The notes beneath the pieces are model-generated. The model had not been told where the DNA came from. It saw nothing but the letters and a program-made list of their open reading frames with translations, and ran no database searches. From Liolophura sinensis (Eukaryota; Mollusca; Polyplacophora; Chitonida; Chitonidae), in assembly GCF_032854445.1 (NCBI RefSeq), contig NC_088295.1:42147385-42211384 (forward strand): a DNA stretch of 64,000 nt. Direction: 5' to 3'. The position numbers and the translations under genes were made by a program. How positions within the stretch are numbered: the first letter of the stretch is position 1; each line of letters opens with the position of its first letter. Shown here in pieces: positions 39,701-51,480 of this stretch.

Positions 39701-42700
39701 GATAGATAACAGACGGCAGGATGAAAACTTTAAACGGTATGCATCAGTAGGAATGGTGTTCAACCTGTTTGATTTAGATCCCTTTTTGGTGTTCAGTGGA
39801 AGTATTTAAAAATTATGCCCCCATGAGTTATAGGTTTATTTATTTCTTTTCTTGCTAGACCTTTTTTTCGTCCAGATATGTCCAGTTATCACAGTGTTAA
39901 AAGAATAATTTGTCTGACATAATACAAAAAAATTGAATGAAATTAAAATACTCTAATTCCTGGTATATGGTTAATATGGTTATGCAGATGGCATCACAAT
40001 TACTTGGTTTGCGGAAGTGTTTTAAGTAAACTGCAGGCTAATCCGCCTAAAAGGAACACAAGTATGAAAATGTGGCTTATATACATATACAGGGGAAAAA
40101 TAATATGAGAAGCCAAATACATGTACCCTGATTATCCAATAAATGTGAGAAAGTTGATTTAACAGACTGGTTTTCTGCCCTCAGTTTTAAGCTTATAAAG
40201 TGGTGGGCCCAGAGTTTTCTGCCTGGTGTTCCTACTGTCATATGCGGCTTCAGAGATGACAGTGGTGTGGTACATAGGCTACAAACCTACAAAACACTGG
40301 ATATTCCAGCAGTAGCCAAAGTAAGTCCTGATTTAGTTAATATTCCTTATTGTTGGGAACAGTCCACCAAAGTAAACTGACAAATAGACTACAGACCCAA
40401 AGAACACTGTTTATTCCAGCATTAGCCAAGTAAGTCCTGATGTAGTCAGTGTTCATTATTGTTTAGGACAGTCCACCAAAGTAAACTTGACACTAAACTA
40501 CAGACCTACAAAACACTGTATATTCCAGCATTAGCCAAAGTAAGTTGTGATGTAGTCACTGTTCATTATTGTTTAGGACAGTCCACCAAAGTAAACTTGA
40601 CACTAAACTACAGACCTACAAAACACTGGATGTTCCAGAATAGCCGAAGTAAGTCCTGATTCAGTCAGTATTCTTTATTGTTGGGAACAGTCCAGTGAGT
40701 AAACTGACAAATACACTACAAACCTTCAGAACATGGCATATTTCAGAGTAGCCAGAGTAAGTCCTGATTCAGTCAGTATTCTTTATTGTTGGGAACAGTT
40801 CAGTAAGTAAACTGACAAATACACTACAAACCTTCAGAACATGGCATATTCCAGAGTAGCCAGAGTAAGTCCTGATTCAGTCAGTATTCTTTATTGTTGG
40901 GAACAGTCCAGTAAGTAAACTGACAAATACACTACAAACCTTCAGAACATGGCATATTCCAGAGTAGCCAGAGTAAGTCCTGATTCAGTCAGTATTCTTT
41001 ATTGTTTAGGACAGTCCACCTAAATAAACTGACACATAGACTACAGACCTACAAAACACTGTATATTCCTGCATTAACCAAAGCAAGTCATGATGTAGTC
41101 AGTGTTCATTATTGTTGGGGACAATCCACTGCATAAACTGACATAAAGACTAGGGGTATATTTTTCAGCCTCCAGTGAGGTACATGTAAGTACTAAAAAG
41201 CTTAAAAATTAAATAAAATTGTAAACGTGTATTAGCAATGGAATTAATCATGAACATATATGTATATATATGCTTATGGTTTTACATCGCACATATTAAA
41301 CAAATTTTCAGTCATATGACTAGGAGGAATCATTAGGTATGTGTACATATAATGTGTCTTCTTGTAGCTGGGTGAGTCCATGCTGCTAAAGTGCTGCCGC
41401 CACAGGAAACCCTAACAGGTCACCGTCACATTATACTGACACCCGGCCAACCAATCCTGTTTCCTTGGTCAAACCTGCCAGTGCTGAGTGGGGTTAATAT
41501 CTTATCTGTTAATTATGAAGTTTTAGGTTTTAATGTCTATGTACTTCTGACTTTCAGCAATTTATCATGAATTGTAAAGGAAACATTATTTCAGTACAAA
41601 TGCAGTTTATCAAATTTGAAGAAGTGTATGGGAACATTTTCTCTTCTGCCTTTCTGTTACTAACTTCTGTTTTACATTTCAGGATATCAATGATCCCTGG
41701 GATGCTGCAACATGTTTTAATTTCCTGGACAAGTTTTTTCATTTTGTCAAAGAGTCTGTCAAAGTAGATGACCCCAGGTAAAGTTGGATTTGACAGTCTG
41801 GTTAAATGCGTGGGATAATAAAACATTTAAAAGTTATCATAGGCTATTTATTATTGAACTAAGATCATGAAATTTTTCATACAACAGTTATTCATTTGCG
41901 GTGCAAAAAGGACCTTTTTTACTAGGATCCAAGTACTCTGGAAACATAGGGTTGCATCTTTTGATTAGCTTCACATTTCTACTCAATAGTACATCAGTCC
42001 ATAACCACAGAACAGCGTAGTGATATTGAATGCTCGGAGCATCTAATGACACTTCATTAATTAATACAAGATTAAAACAGTAACTATGGTTAGTTGACAG
42101 TCAAAATGGTATTTCAGTGCTATTCTACACATGTAATAAACCTGCTTTGATAGAAAGCACTTGATGACCTATTTGAATGTTCCCACTATCCAAAGGACTG
42201 CGCAACTTGCTAAAAATAGTGTTCATATGCGAAGTTGTACAAGTAGTACCTAACTTTATCTGCATGAAATATGCTCAAACAACAACCAAAATTACAATAA
42301 ACAAGAACATTACAATGCAGCAAAATGTCAAAGGATTGCTAAAATATTTTACGAGTCTAGTCACATGACTAACAGGGTTGCTGAAGGAAAACATGGCTGC
42401 GGCAACATTTACAAAAGGTCTAATATGGATTACCAGTACATGGATGCAAATTCAGGAGTTAATACATGTGTCACAGCGTTATTTGAGTTCCAGGAAAGTT
42501 CAGGTAACCATGCATGCATGTAGGTACATTTGTGGTTTATGACAGCAATATAAAAGTACATTCCACCATGCCATCCCAACCTAACATTACACTTTACATG
42601 TCTGTCAGTACCCTAATTCTTCTAGTTTTCATGACAGATAGGAGTGCTGAAAGCAAAGAAATACATTTACGTCTCAGTTTTTCGGAAAAGTAAAAATATG

Positions 42701-43303
42701 CATATGTTGCTCATTAGAAGGACTAGCGTTGTGTAAAGTAAGAAACTAAATATTCCTGCTACAATTACATGTATATTGGCTAAAAAAAAGAAGACCAGGT
42801 GTCTCAAAAGTTAAAAGAATTCGGGTAGCTGAGGACACAAGTGTTGGTTAAATTATACTCTCAATAGGGAAACTTCAGGAGTTCTTTGCTGTCATTAGAT
42901 AAAGAGATGCTGGTGCTACAAGAAGTTTGTAGGGATTATTAGACCTCCATCCATGCGAAAAAATGTGTGTTATGCATGGAAATATTTGTCAGTTACATAG
43001 AAATATATATTTGATAGCTTTATTCAATAATCAAGGTTATTTCACTTATAGAATAAGTATACTTTGTCTAACACTACTTTTGTTTAAACCTATATTGCCA
43101 TTATTAACCAATGTAACAGAGCCAGAAGTACAATGTATGTATGTTAACTAAATTCACCCATGACAGACATGTTTGTTTGCAGAGTGGTGCACCTGTTCTC
43201 CTGGAGCCCGGGGGAGGACATCACGTGTGAGGACATGGGCACAGACTCGGAGTATTCCTTCTTACCCCACTGGTACATCGATAAGCTTTTCCCCCAGACC
43301 TGA
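36767..43303 (+). CDS. DXO: Decapping and exoribonuclease protein DXO (Rai1/Dom3Z family)
   Basis: Seven coding exons: 36767-37194, 37564-37787, 38875-38970, 39622-39736, 40185-40320, 41683-41777 and 43183-43303, giving about 404 residues (human 396). The first intron border is the least certain: donor 37195 with acceptor 37563 keeps frame, and so does donor 37209 with acceptor 37574. Family motifs are all present: YRQPREIGFFSLD near the start, WRGLLTKLLCTPFERRDGW, GWKFEQY, the metal-binding pair G253-E254-V255-D256 and E270-L271-K272, K293-WWAQSFLPGVP, and GFRD at 309-312. The last exon gives RVVHLFSWSPGEDI. DXO removes incomplete or NAD caps from RNA 5' ends and then degrades the RNA 5' to 3', using two metal ions held by the E-V-D and E-L-K residues. 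A lone AATAAA at 43481-43486 is the likely polyadenylation signal. Intron 5 contains a tandem array derived from exon 5. Confidence 0.95.
38000..38195 (+). repeat. Divergent SINE family A copy in DXO intron 2
   Basis: The head is decayed ('gcctaaaggtttgcatgcgagggcagcacaatgacc'). The middle ('ctgcagatggtcatgggttt') and tail ('aaaaatccaactagataaataaatcc') fit family A. Confidence 0.65.
38585..38770 (+). repeat. Dispersed repeat family F copy
   Basis: It begins AAATGACATAAAATTTCGCC, contains 'gttccaagcaactctcagaatcagg', and ends 'gttagtcatggatgaaatttgtggtc'. The end is an imperfect reverse complement of the start, suggesting an inverted-repeat element. It lies in DXO intron 2. Confidence 0.55.
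40279..41140 (+). repeat. 109-bp tandem array copying the end of DXO exon 5 and its splice donor
   Basis: Copy zero is real: the last 42 bases of exon 5 (CTACAAACCTACAAAACACT ... GTAGCCAAA) and the donor GTAAGTCCTGAT at 40321. Seven further copies follow. Their donor sites start at 40430, 40540, 40649, 40757, 40865, 40973 (all GTAAGT) and 41083 (GCAAGT), i.e. every 108-110 bases. Each copy carries an exon-like part (CTACAGACCTACAAAACACT ... TTAGCCAAA in the closest ones), a donor, and the same intron segment ('gtcagtgttcattattg', 'cagtccaccaaagtaaact'). Copies 4-6 are nearly identical to each other, indicating recent local expansion. The array lies in intron 5. Confidence 0.95.
41320..41480 (+). 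repeat. Dispersed repeat family C, copy 1
   Basis: It contains 'gggtgagtccatgctgctaaagtgctgccgcca' and a following segment with 'attatactgacacccggcc', preceded by 'atgtgtcttcttgtagc'. The same order of words (gtgtctcc-ttg-atgcagggtgagtccaagctgccaaagtgc) occurs at 51290-51370. It is probably the 3' part of a SINE or another non-autonomous retroelement. Confidence 0.6.
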
Positions 43304-46300
43304 TTTGACTGGAGGTCTGCAAACTTTACTGTTATATACCAGAGGAGCTAACCCACCAGTCTGAAGACACATTACACATGTTAGATGATATGTACTGATT
43401 ATAGCTGTTGAAAGATTTGTTCACTCCTGTAAGCTATGGTTAAATCTCAGTCACAATTTGGATCATAATCCTTCATAGTAAATAAATGCTGCATTTCTGT
43501 ACAGTCCCATTACCTCTCCATTCACACTTGCAATGTGAAGTGTTTAATAAGTCATCCTTTGTGAACATTAGATTAAATGCAGGTTAGGAATGGTTACAGT
43601 GTGTAAAGGGAGTGTTGCAGAGCGTATGCAGTTAAGATTTTTTTTTACTGAAATATGATTAATATGGCAGCAGTAGGAGTCAGGTCTATGAACTATACCA
43701 AGCAGAGCTAAATAAAATCACCGCAACTGTAAAGTCACTGGACACACTTGGTGAAAAGCCAGTCATGATGGGAGCTTGGTTTGAACATGCCACCTCCAGG
43801 GCTTGTTGTCTTTTGAGAGAACAATCACCCATTACACAAACTGACTGTATAAGATCAGATAAAATCTTCACATCGTGATTGGGTAAATAATTCAAGTAAT
43901 GAGCATTTTAAGAGCAAAATTGTCAAGTATTTCAAAAGGCATTATGCAGATATTAAGCAGATTTAAATGAGCTAGAAATGATCAGTGTGTTGATAGGCTG
44001 AGGATGTTGCATAGGGTTAATATAAAAACGGCCCTCTAAGTCTGTCCTTGGTGAATCAAATTAAGTCTAAACAATCTTAATATCAGTTCAGACAATCTGG
44101 GCAATCCATTTTATAGCATTATTATGGTGATCTACCATTTCAGAAGGTGGGCCATTTTGTTTCTCCTATTTTGTGTCCTGAGTTTCTGGTGTTTCCAAGC
44201 CCTTTTTTATGAAGCAGTTGGTTTATAGTGTATCTGCACATTTTGCCATACTTGTTTCTAACAGTGATCCCAAAAATCTTTTTGTTTTTTTTTATTCAAA
44301 TACTGGCGTTACAAAAGTAATGTACATCATGAAATAACATAAAATTTCGTCCATGACTAAGTTGTTCATTTTGTCTGCTTCTGACCGTTCTTTTGATCTT
44401 AGAAACGTGCTTTGAAGTCTGTTTGGAAGCCAGGGTGCTATATTACACCAAAATGTACGTTTCAGCACTTAAGAAATAATAATTTATGACTTCTACTTAC
44501 TGGTGAAAATGCACTTTTGGGGGTAGAATTATAGGTCATTTGCTGTAAATCAGTTTTGTACTGTGGTCTTTCTTTACTAAATTAATTTTTAGTATTACTG
44601 CAAGACACATGTATGTGTAGATGTTATTGTTAATCCACACTCAAACATGCTGTAGCTTCAAGACCTTGCTGACCGGCCCGGATAGCACAGTTGGTAGAGC
44701 GTCCGCTTCGGGACTGGTAGATCCAGGATCAATCCTTGATCGAGTCACACCTAAGACTTTAAAAGAGGAAGTTGTAACTTCCTCGCTTGGCGTTCAGCAT
44801 GAAGGGGATAGTGCAACGACTGGTTGACCCGTATCAGTATAATGGCTCGGGCGGGGCGGCTTGCTTGCCTTCGGTAAGTCGTCTCAGTGAGGCAGCACTA
44901 AATAAAAGAGCGGTGGAAATCCGTCCTGCAACAAGGAGGCACATTACACGTACATGCACCCTAAAGATTCCTTCGTCGTCATATGACTGAAAAATTGTTG
45001 AGAACGACGTTAAACCCCAAGCACTCACTCACTCACTCAAGACCTTGCTTCCTACCCATACATATATCCATTTGAATTGATTGATTTTCTGAGTAGCACC
45101 CATTAATTGTTCTTCATAGTCATACGCATTTTGTGGTTGAAGTTCTATACCACTTATCTTGCTGAACGTGATACTATATGTAGTATTCTAACCATTTTCT
45201 ATATTAAGGCAGGTTTTATTGGGTTTTCTAAATGTTTTGTCAGAAAATTGGTAGGTTTGATAACTTCACATTATTGTCCTTGTTGAAGAACTAAAAATAT
45301 GATACGTTTATAATGAACATTGCTTTCAGAGTTCACATTTTTAGCTCGTTTAAACTTTAGCTTATGTTGTACCCAGAGCGTTGGGGTCGAATAACGGGGA
45401 AAGCAGTGTTAAACAAAATGTGGGGGGGGGGGGGTGGTATCTTAAAAGGTACTGTCGATATTGAGATCGGGGTTTGCATACATGTAGAGCGCAACACCAG
45501 GAGGATGTTCCATGGTTGTACATGTTAAATTCTGAAAATTACTGAATTCTTGTCTTAGTGTATTGTGTATTAAAATCAATGTTAAACAAAATGTTAGCGG
45601 TGGTATTTCAAAAAGTACAGCGTGTATTGATCTGAAGTTTTACAAGCATATACAGCACAATGGTGGATATTCCAATGCTCTAAGTGTATATTAATTAATC
45701 TGAATTACCAAATTCACGCTTTCACTACTTTATGTATTGAGGCGAAGTTTTGCATTCATGTGTCTCCTACAGGTAAGCTCTGTGGTAGCCTTGCGACCAA
45801 ATCTAAGTTTATTTCACTTCCGGTAGCATGTAATAGGAAATTTGGTCATAATGGCAAAGATGAGAAATGATATAATTAAAGTTTTACAATGTGTTTGATT
45901 CATATTTACTGCCACACTCAAGAACTTTCCATCTCAAAAAGATGCGGCATTCAACCCTAATCATTCATTCATTTATTCAATAGTTTTCACCTATAAAGAA
46001 GTTAGTTTTATAGGTGTGGGAAACCAGAGTGACCAAGGTAAACATGGGTCAGCAGAGAATTAAACCCTCTAACCTCTTCAAGTAGTGGCCAAATGGCTGT
46101 TGCGCCTATTGGCTGCAACAAGAACAACATTTTAATGACATGAGCAAGTGACTGGCCATTAAGTTATACTGTACCAGTAACTTTCAAATCTCTATATTTA
46201 TGCAAGAATCAGCACAAACAAATTGGAATTTCAAGACAAGGTGACAAACTGTTGCCCATAAATTGTTAGCCAAGATATGATATCATATTTGTCCAAGTTT

Positions 46301-47593
46301 GGTGGTTCACTCCTCTTGCCATATGTGACCGGCGCAATAAGCACATTGTATATGCTCACATTTCACACTGCTATTGTGTTCCCATATGATAACCGACACC
46401 TGAAATGACATCCATGACTGAGTTGCCAAGTTTGCCTGATTCCGAGAGTTCTGTTGATCTTGGAAAGCTGTTTTGAGTTTTGTTTGGACACTATGATGAT
46501 ACACCACAGTACAGGGAAAAATATATTTCATCACAAAAAGAATATTTCATGAAACTTTTTTGACTGTTATTAATTTTTATTTTATTTATTTTTTTGGATG
46601 TTATTAACCATACATGTACATCACCACAATTAACAAATTACATTAATAAATGACCACAACTGAATTAGGCATTTTCAAGCAGCTTTTAATTACATAAATG
46701 TGCTACAAGGTGAAAGTCCAAAAACTTCCTTGATTTCAAGTGACCATGTATGCAGGGAACAGCCTTCTTTTGTCTAATGCCATTCTGTTCCTCCAGAACT
46801 GGATGTCTGTGTGGTGTTACTATGCATAAGAAAATCTTATGATTGCAGTTAACTTTACACTAGGACAAAATTTGCGGTTACGGGAGGTTACCAACTTCGT
46901 CATAGACTTCTCTGAGTTGCCCAAGAAAACTGGGGAGGGGACGACCCAAGACCACCTCAGGACATAAAGATGCAGTCCTTCATTTCTGTAGTGTCCTCCC
47001 TCGATGATCAAGCCGTAGAATTTAAATATTAAACAAGAGCAAGGAATAATAATGTTTCCTAAACTTAAAGTGAATTCCAGACTGCCTGATTAATCTTTCC
47101 ATCATTCCAGTAATGTCACAAACATGTTTCCCACTGTTGAGGGCTTGAGGTTTAGCGTCCCTGTCAACAAAATTCTGGACACTTGGTGTCTCTGTTTGGA
47201 CATATCCTAAGTGCTGAAGACCTCAGACAAGACACCACATCCAAACCCTGAGTATGAACATGCAACCATTTGCAGGAATAAATGTCCAGTCAACTGTATT
47301 CAATATTGGTTTAAAATACAAGCTACTAAAACCATGGATCAAGCTTTTTTGTCATTTCAAAATGTAAGGATTTTCAGTTCATGTGGAGCCTTGACAGAAG
47401 CTAATCCACATTTTCACAGAACTTTGTCCATACCTAACCATGGCAACAATGAAGAATTGCAGCTTTACCAAGTCTCCAGTTCACTGACAATTGTTTTGAC
47501 AACCATAACATATTCCATCTTCTTACCATACAATCTTATAACAAAAACTTTCTTATAACAAAACTTGGTATTCTTTCTGATGCTCGTTCATCA
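43304..47593. other. Intergenic region between DXO and PDRG1 (convergent)
   Basis: DXO and PDRG1 run towards each other. The DXO polyadenylation signal is at 43481-43486. An intact SINE family B copy (44671-45036) and inverted family F pieces (about 44330-44560, 46330-46520) occupy parts of it. A run of 13 G lies at 45422-45434. I see no coding sequence in the remainder. Confidence 0.6.
44658..45049 (+). repeat. Intact SINE family B copy with target-site duplication
   Basis: The element at 44671-45036 (366 bases) starts with a tRNA-like head. The head has an A box (GATAGCACAGTTGGTAGAGC), an anticodon-arm-like part and a degenerate B box (GATCAATCC). The body is 'aagttgtaacttcctcgcttgg', 'cccgtatcagtataatggc', 'agagcggtggaaatccgtcc', 'tcgtcgtcatatgactgaaa', and the tail is (CACT)n. 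It is flanked by the perfect 13-base direct repeat TCAAGACCTTGCT at 44658-44670 and 45037-45049. Confidence 0.95.
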
Positions 47594-49687
47594 TCACAAG
47601 AGACTGTCAATTGCTTTCATTTCCTCCCTACTTAATGGGTTTAACTGGAATCCTTTGGCAGCGTCTTTATCCTCCAGATCTCGTAGTTTGTTAACCTTGG
47701 GCTTCAGTCGTTGTCTTACCTCTGTAATTTCTTTGTCAAGCTCATCAAAATCTGCAATGAAAACAATGCATCCTTAAAAGTTTATATAGACATGGGTGTA
47801 ACACCTGGAGTGGAGTGCACAATCAAATCAAAATCATTCTGACAGCAGGGATACAAGAAGTATTAAGTTGAGGCAGCATTACATGACAGATGTTTAAGCC
47901 AGAATTACACTGAGCTTAAATGTTAAAACACTTAAATGTACGAAACTGGATGCAGCCTAGAGGAAACCACGTACTGTTCACAGCGTCTAACCAGACATCT
48001 AACAAATCAACTAACTTACAGCCACAGCTGAATCAGTGAGAGCTGGTTTTGAACCTTGACCTCACTAGTTAGGATAGTCATCATCTGGAGGAGACCTATT
48101 AGACAATATGTGTTATACATGTATGAGTTTCATGTCAGAAAAAAAAATGTACCCAAAAAGTCATAACCAAATTGTTAAAAGGCTGACATCACTGATGACC
48201 CATTCAACCATGATCAGCAAATTAGCCATACAATGCATGTATATTTATTTATTTTATTGGTCTTTTACACAGTACTCAAGATATTTCATTTATATGACGG
48301 CGGCCAGCATTATCGTTGGAGGAAACCAGGCAGAGCCCGGGGAAACTCACGACCATCTGCAGGCAATACATGTACATGCATATATACATGTACAAACATG
48401 TGCAATGGGGACCCGTCAAATGCCGCCCACCAGGACCTTGACGTCATTTTATTGACGTCAAATGTTCCTTTCCCAGCTCAAAATGATGACATCACAAGGC
48501 AGCACGCTGTTACAATAGAAACTGATACACTGTATCAGTGTAGACATAACAATGGCTTGAAGTTCTGCTTCACAATAGCGCCACCTCACAGGATTAAAAA
48601 TCTGACGCCTCCCCATTATTTCACATGTATGACATGGAGAACTGTACAGCAGCCCACCAGCGAGAAACATTATTTTTTAGGGTTGTGACACATGTACTTG
48701 TAAGCGGACTTTAAACTTGCCACATGAAATGAAAGTTCATATCCATTGTCTGACATGCACTTGACAACACGTATAAACTTCTGTTATTAATATAAACCCT
48801 ACTCACCTTGATTTAATAACTTCTTAGTCTGATCCCCAGGAAACTTTATGAAGGTATTTCCCAGACAAACCCAGTTCTTGTTTGAGGTGTCTTTCCGCAC
48901 AGCCCTGGGAACATCTAAATGGGTCAGTACCTTACTTGTGACACTGTCTTTACATTTATACATGTACATAATTCGTCAAGTCACTTGTGCTACAGACCAC
49001 ACATGAGAGTCTTACAAAATCAGTGTGTACAGCCGACATAGAGAGTAATGTTGCACTGAATTATGAGTAACTGGAGGTGGGTACACAGAGGTGAAAGAAA
49101 ATGGTTTTCAAGGACTTGCATGTAACACTGTAAGTTTTTCAGTAATTCAATGACAATTCCATGAAGTAGGCCTGCTATTTTGATATGTTATTTATTGGTC
49201 CATTTCAAACATAGTGCAATATGTTATTTAATACTGAAAATCCACCACATGTACTTTCACTGGCTTACCCTAAAATAAACTCTTTTCCAAAGATTCTAAC
49301 AGTATAAAATCTTTTATCAATATTCTAGGACTTTCAAAGATTTCAAGGACAGGAAAGAAAATGCAGAGAATACTAGTTACTGTCATCTTTTGGACATCAT
49401 ACAAATATCACATTTTGCAGGGAAGTTGATAGCTTACAAGAGATACATGTTCCCTTTTCCAACACTGTTTCCTACCGACAAGGGCCTGAATATTTCACCA
49501 CTAAGGCACCACAGGGGCAGCCAACTACACAAACTTACCTGATAGCCTCCCTTGTCTTCTGTCTTTTCTTGTCCAGGTCTACCAACTGTCTTTTGTCAGT
49601 CAGAATGTCCTCAGCTAAGCCCTCTACTTCAGTCAGGTAATGCAGCATCTTGTCTTCTTGTTCAGCTGGGCCGATCTTTTTTTCCAT
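47594..49687 (-). CDS. PDRG1: p53 and DNA damage-regulated protein 1 (prefoldin-like)
   Basis: Three coding exons on the minus strand, 49539-49687, 48807-48904 and 47594-47751, give 134 residues (human 133). The first helix is EQEDKMLHYLTEVEGLAEDI followed by DKRQLVDLDKKRQKTREA. The short central hairpin is NWVCLGNTFIKFP (human VMVCFGNMFIKMP). The second helix is DELDKEITEVRQRLKPKVNK, and the conserved end is KGFQLNPLSREEMKAIDSLL. Two coiled-coil helices joined by a beta hairpin are the prefoldin-beta fold. In other animals PDRG1 is a subunit of the R2TP/prefoldin-like (PAQosome) complex, which helps assemble RNA polymerases and related machines. All introns are GT-AG. The sequence GGCAG just upstream of the ATG could be an acceptor, so a 5' UTR exon is possible. 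Confidence 0.95.
48245..48370 (-). repeat. Inverted SINE family A fragment in PDRG1 intron 2
   Basis: This is the reverse complement of the family A tail: 'atttattggtcttttacacagtactcaag', 'atttatatgacggcggccagcatta', 'ggaggaaacc', 'gagcccggggaaactcacgaccatctgcagg'. Confidence 0.85.
48410..48620. repeat. Dispersed repeat family D, copy 2
   Basis: Shares ordered blocks with 17340-17540, including 'ccttgacgtcatttta.tgacgtcaaatgttcc' and 'gccacctcacaggattaaaaa'. It contains a short internal palindrome 'actgatacactgtatcagt'. It directly follows the inverted SINE. Confidence 0.6.
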
Positions 49688-49989
49688 CCTGCCAAATGTT
49701 CCCTTCACTCCTCAGTCTCGAGTAAAGGACTTGAATGTGCATCTCATCAAGTGATTCTGGAATGTCAAAAAGTTACAAAATCTCCACTAGTATTGACTTG
49801 TCTGGGTTTAACTTACAGTCATTAAACAGTGGTACCTCTTTGAAGAAGGCCAGGTCCATTGTCAATATGTTTAAAGAGACCCTTCACTGGAAGGCCATTC
49901 TGAAAACATAAGACACAATGCCCCCAAAGACAGAAAATACAGACCTGTGCTTGGCCGATTCCCTGACTGTTACATGTAACACCAAGCTA

Positions 49990-50330
49990 GGTTGCTACAA
50001 GGTTGCTACCAACATTGTACCAAGCCAGGGAAGTAGCATGATTGCCATCAGTTTGTTCCAAGGCAATCAACTACCTGTAGCAAGATTGCCATGAAGATTT
50101 CCCAAGCCAATGAAGTAGCAAGATTGTCACCAACACTGTGCCAAGTCAGTGAAGTAGCAAGATTGCCACAAAGGTTTACCAAGCCAGTGAAGTAGCAAGA
50201 CTGCCACAAAGGTTGTACCAAGCCAGTGAGGTAGCAAGATTGCCACAAAGGTTGTACCAAGCCAGTGAGGTAGCAAGATTGCCACAAAGGTTGTACCAAG
50301 CCAGTGAAGTAGCAAGATTTCCTAACATTT
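49990..50330. repeat. 39-bp minisatellite upstream of PDRG1
   Basis: About eight units of roughly 39 bases (AAGCCAGTGAGGTAGCAAGA then TTGCCACAAAGGTTGTACC) become more uniform towards 50160-50310. The 39-base period keeps one minus frame open, giving a repetitive WQSCYLTGLVQPL translation; this is not a gene. It lies 300-650 bases upstream of the PDRG1 start codon and could be in its promoter or 5' UTR intron. Confidence 0.9.
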
Positions 50331-51259
50331 TAGGAATACCCTGATTTAGGCTTGAGCCTGTCATGTACAATCTAACCACTCACTCACTGCAGTGTGGTTT
50401 CCATTAGTGAGGATTACTGTCAAGAGTTCAATTTATATCCCATTGTTTAGGTTTTCAGTTCAAGTTATGCTTGCCTAAGGAAACAAACCTGTAATAAGTA
50501 TCAGTGGCTTTCTTTCTGTAGACATAAGCTCTGTAACAACAAATTTTACTTAAGCCTTATCTTTAGTAAACTACTTTGTTGTGGAGAATTGCTATCCAAA
50601 GATCATTTTTGCCACACCTCCTTACAACAGTGTTGCCAATTCAGCAGTTTAATGATGATTGTTTTAACATGCAGCATACCTCAGAGAAGTGGCCCAAGAC
50701 ACCTCAGGAATGATAGCAGCACCTTACCACCTGGTCACTAACTGCACCCAAGACTTCAGATATTGACATCATTACACCGTTCACTAGAAGTTAAAATCAA
50801 GTTTATTTGAGCATGTTTTTTTGATAATAGGAACAAAAATTAATAAAATTTTCTCCAAACTCTAGAGACTGCTACATGCATATCCATACATGATAAACCG
50901 TCCGTCAGACAGTGAGGATAACCAATTTACACTAACTGAACTGACACAGTCAACCAGTCCTTGTACTGTTCTCTCAGTGTTGAGTATCCATACATACTGT
51001 ACAATAGTTTTGTAACTTTAATACCTTACTTATTAAAGGTCAGCTTTATGGTATATGGTACACGGTAAAGAAAAAAGAGAGCACTTAAAAACAGCACTAT
51101 GTACATGTACCTGACAAAATGTACTTGACACCACAGTCTTTCAAGTCTTTTGACATCAGTTGTTTGTAATCAGCTGACAATATAGAGAATACATGTAGAA
51201 ATATTTATGAATATTATTTAAGTAAGTATATATTTATGCCTGAGGTTTTATGTTATACT

Positions 51260-51480
51260 TTAAAACCATTTTTTAGTCATAAGACAACCAGGAGTCATCA
51301 GGAGTGTGTATATATTCTGTGTCTCCTTGATGCAGGGTGAGTCCAAGCTGCCAAAGTGCTGCTGCCACTGAAGCATCATGCTCTAACCTCTGAGAGCTGT
51401 GTGCCAAGAGAGAACGACAAACACCATTATCCCAACATGGAGGCAAACACTCAAACCAATAGGCCACCGATACGGTCTAC
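51260..51480 (+). repeat. Dispersed repeat family C, copy 2
   Basis: The words 'agtcataagacaaccaggagtcatcaggagtgtg', 'tgtctccttgatgcagggtgagtcca' and 'ctgccaaagtgctgctgccac' match the order in 41320-41440. Confidence 0.6.

Noticed and set aside
40459-40659. 66-codon frame containing LQTYKTLYIPALAK
   Set aside because: As an independent gene it is rejected; it is two array copies of the DXO exon 5 end and is reported as a repeat instead.
44671-44760. Possible tRNA gene
   Set aside because: The tRNA-like head continues into a SINE body with target-site duplications, and the B box is degenerate, so it is a SINE head rather than a functional tRNA.
47211-47558. 115-codon plus-strand frame near the PDRG1 3' end
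   Set aside because: It has no recognisable motif or splice signals and overlaps the likely PDRG1 3' UTR on the other strand.
50048-50379. Minus-strand repetitive frames (WQSCYLTGLVQPL)
   Set aside because: These are translations of the 39-bp minisatellite.
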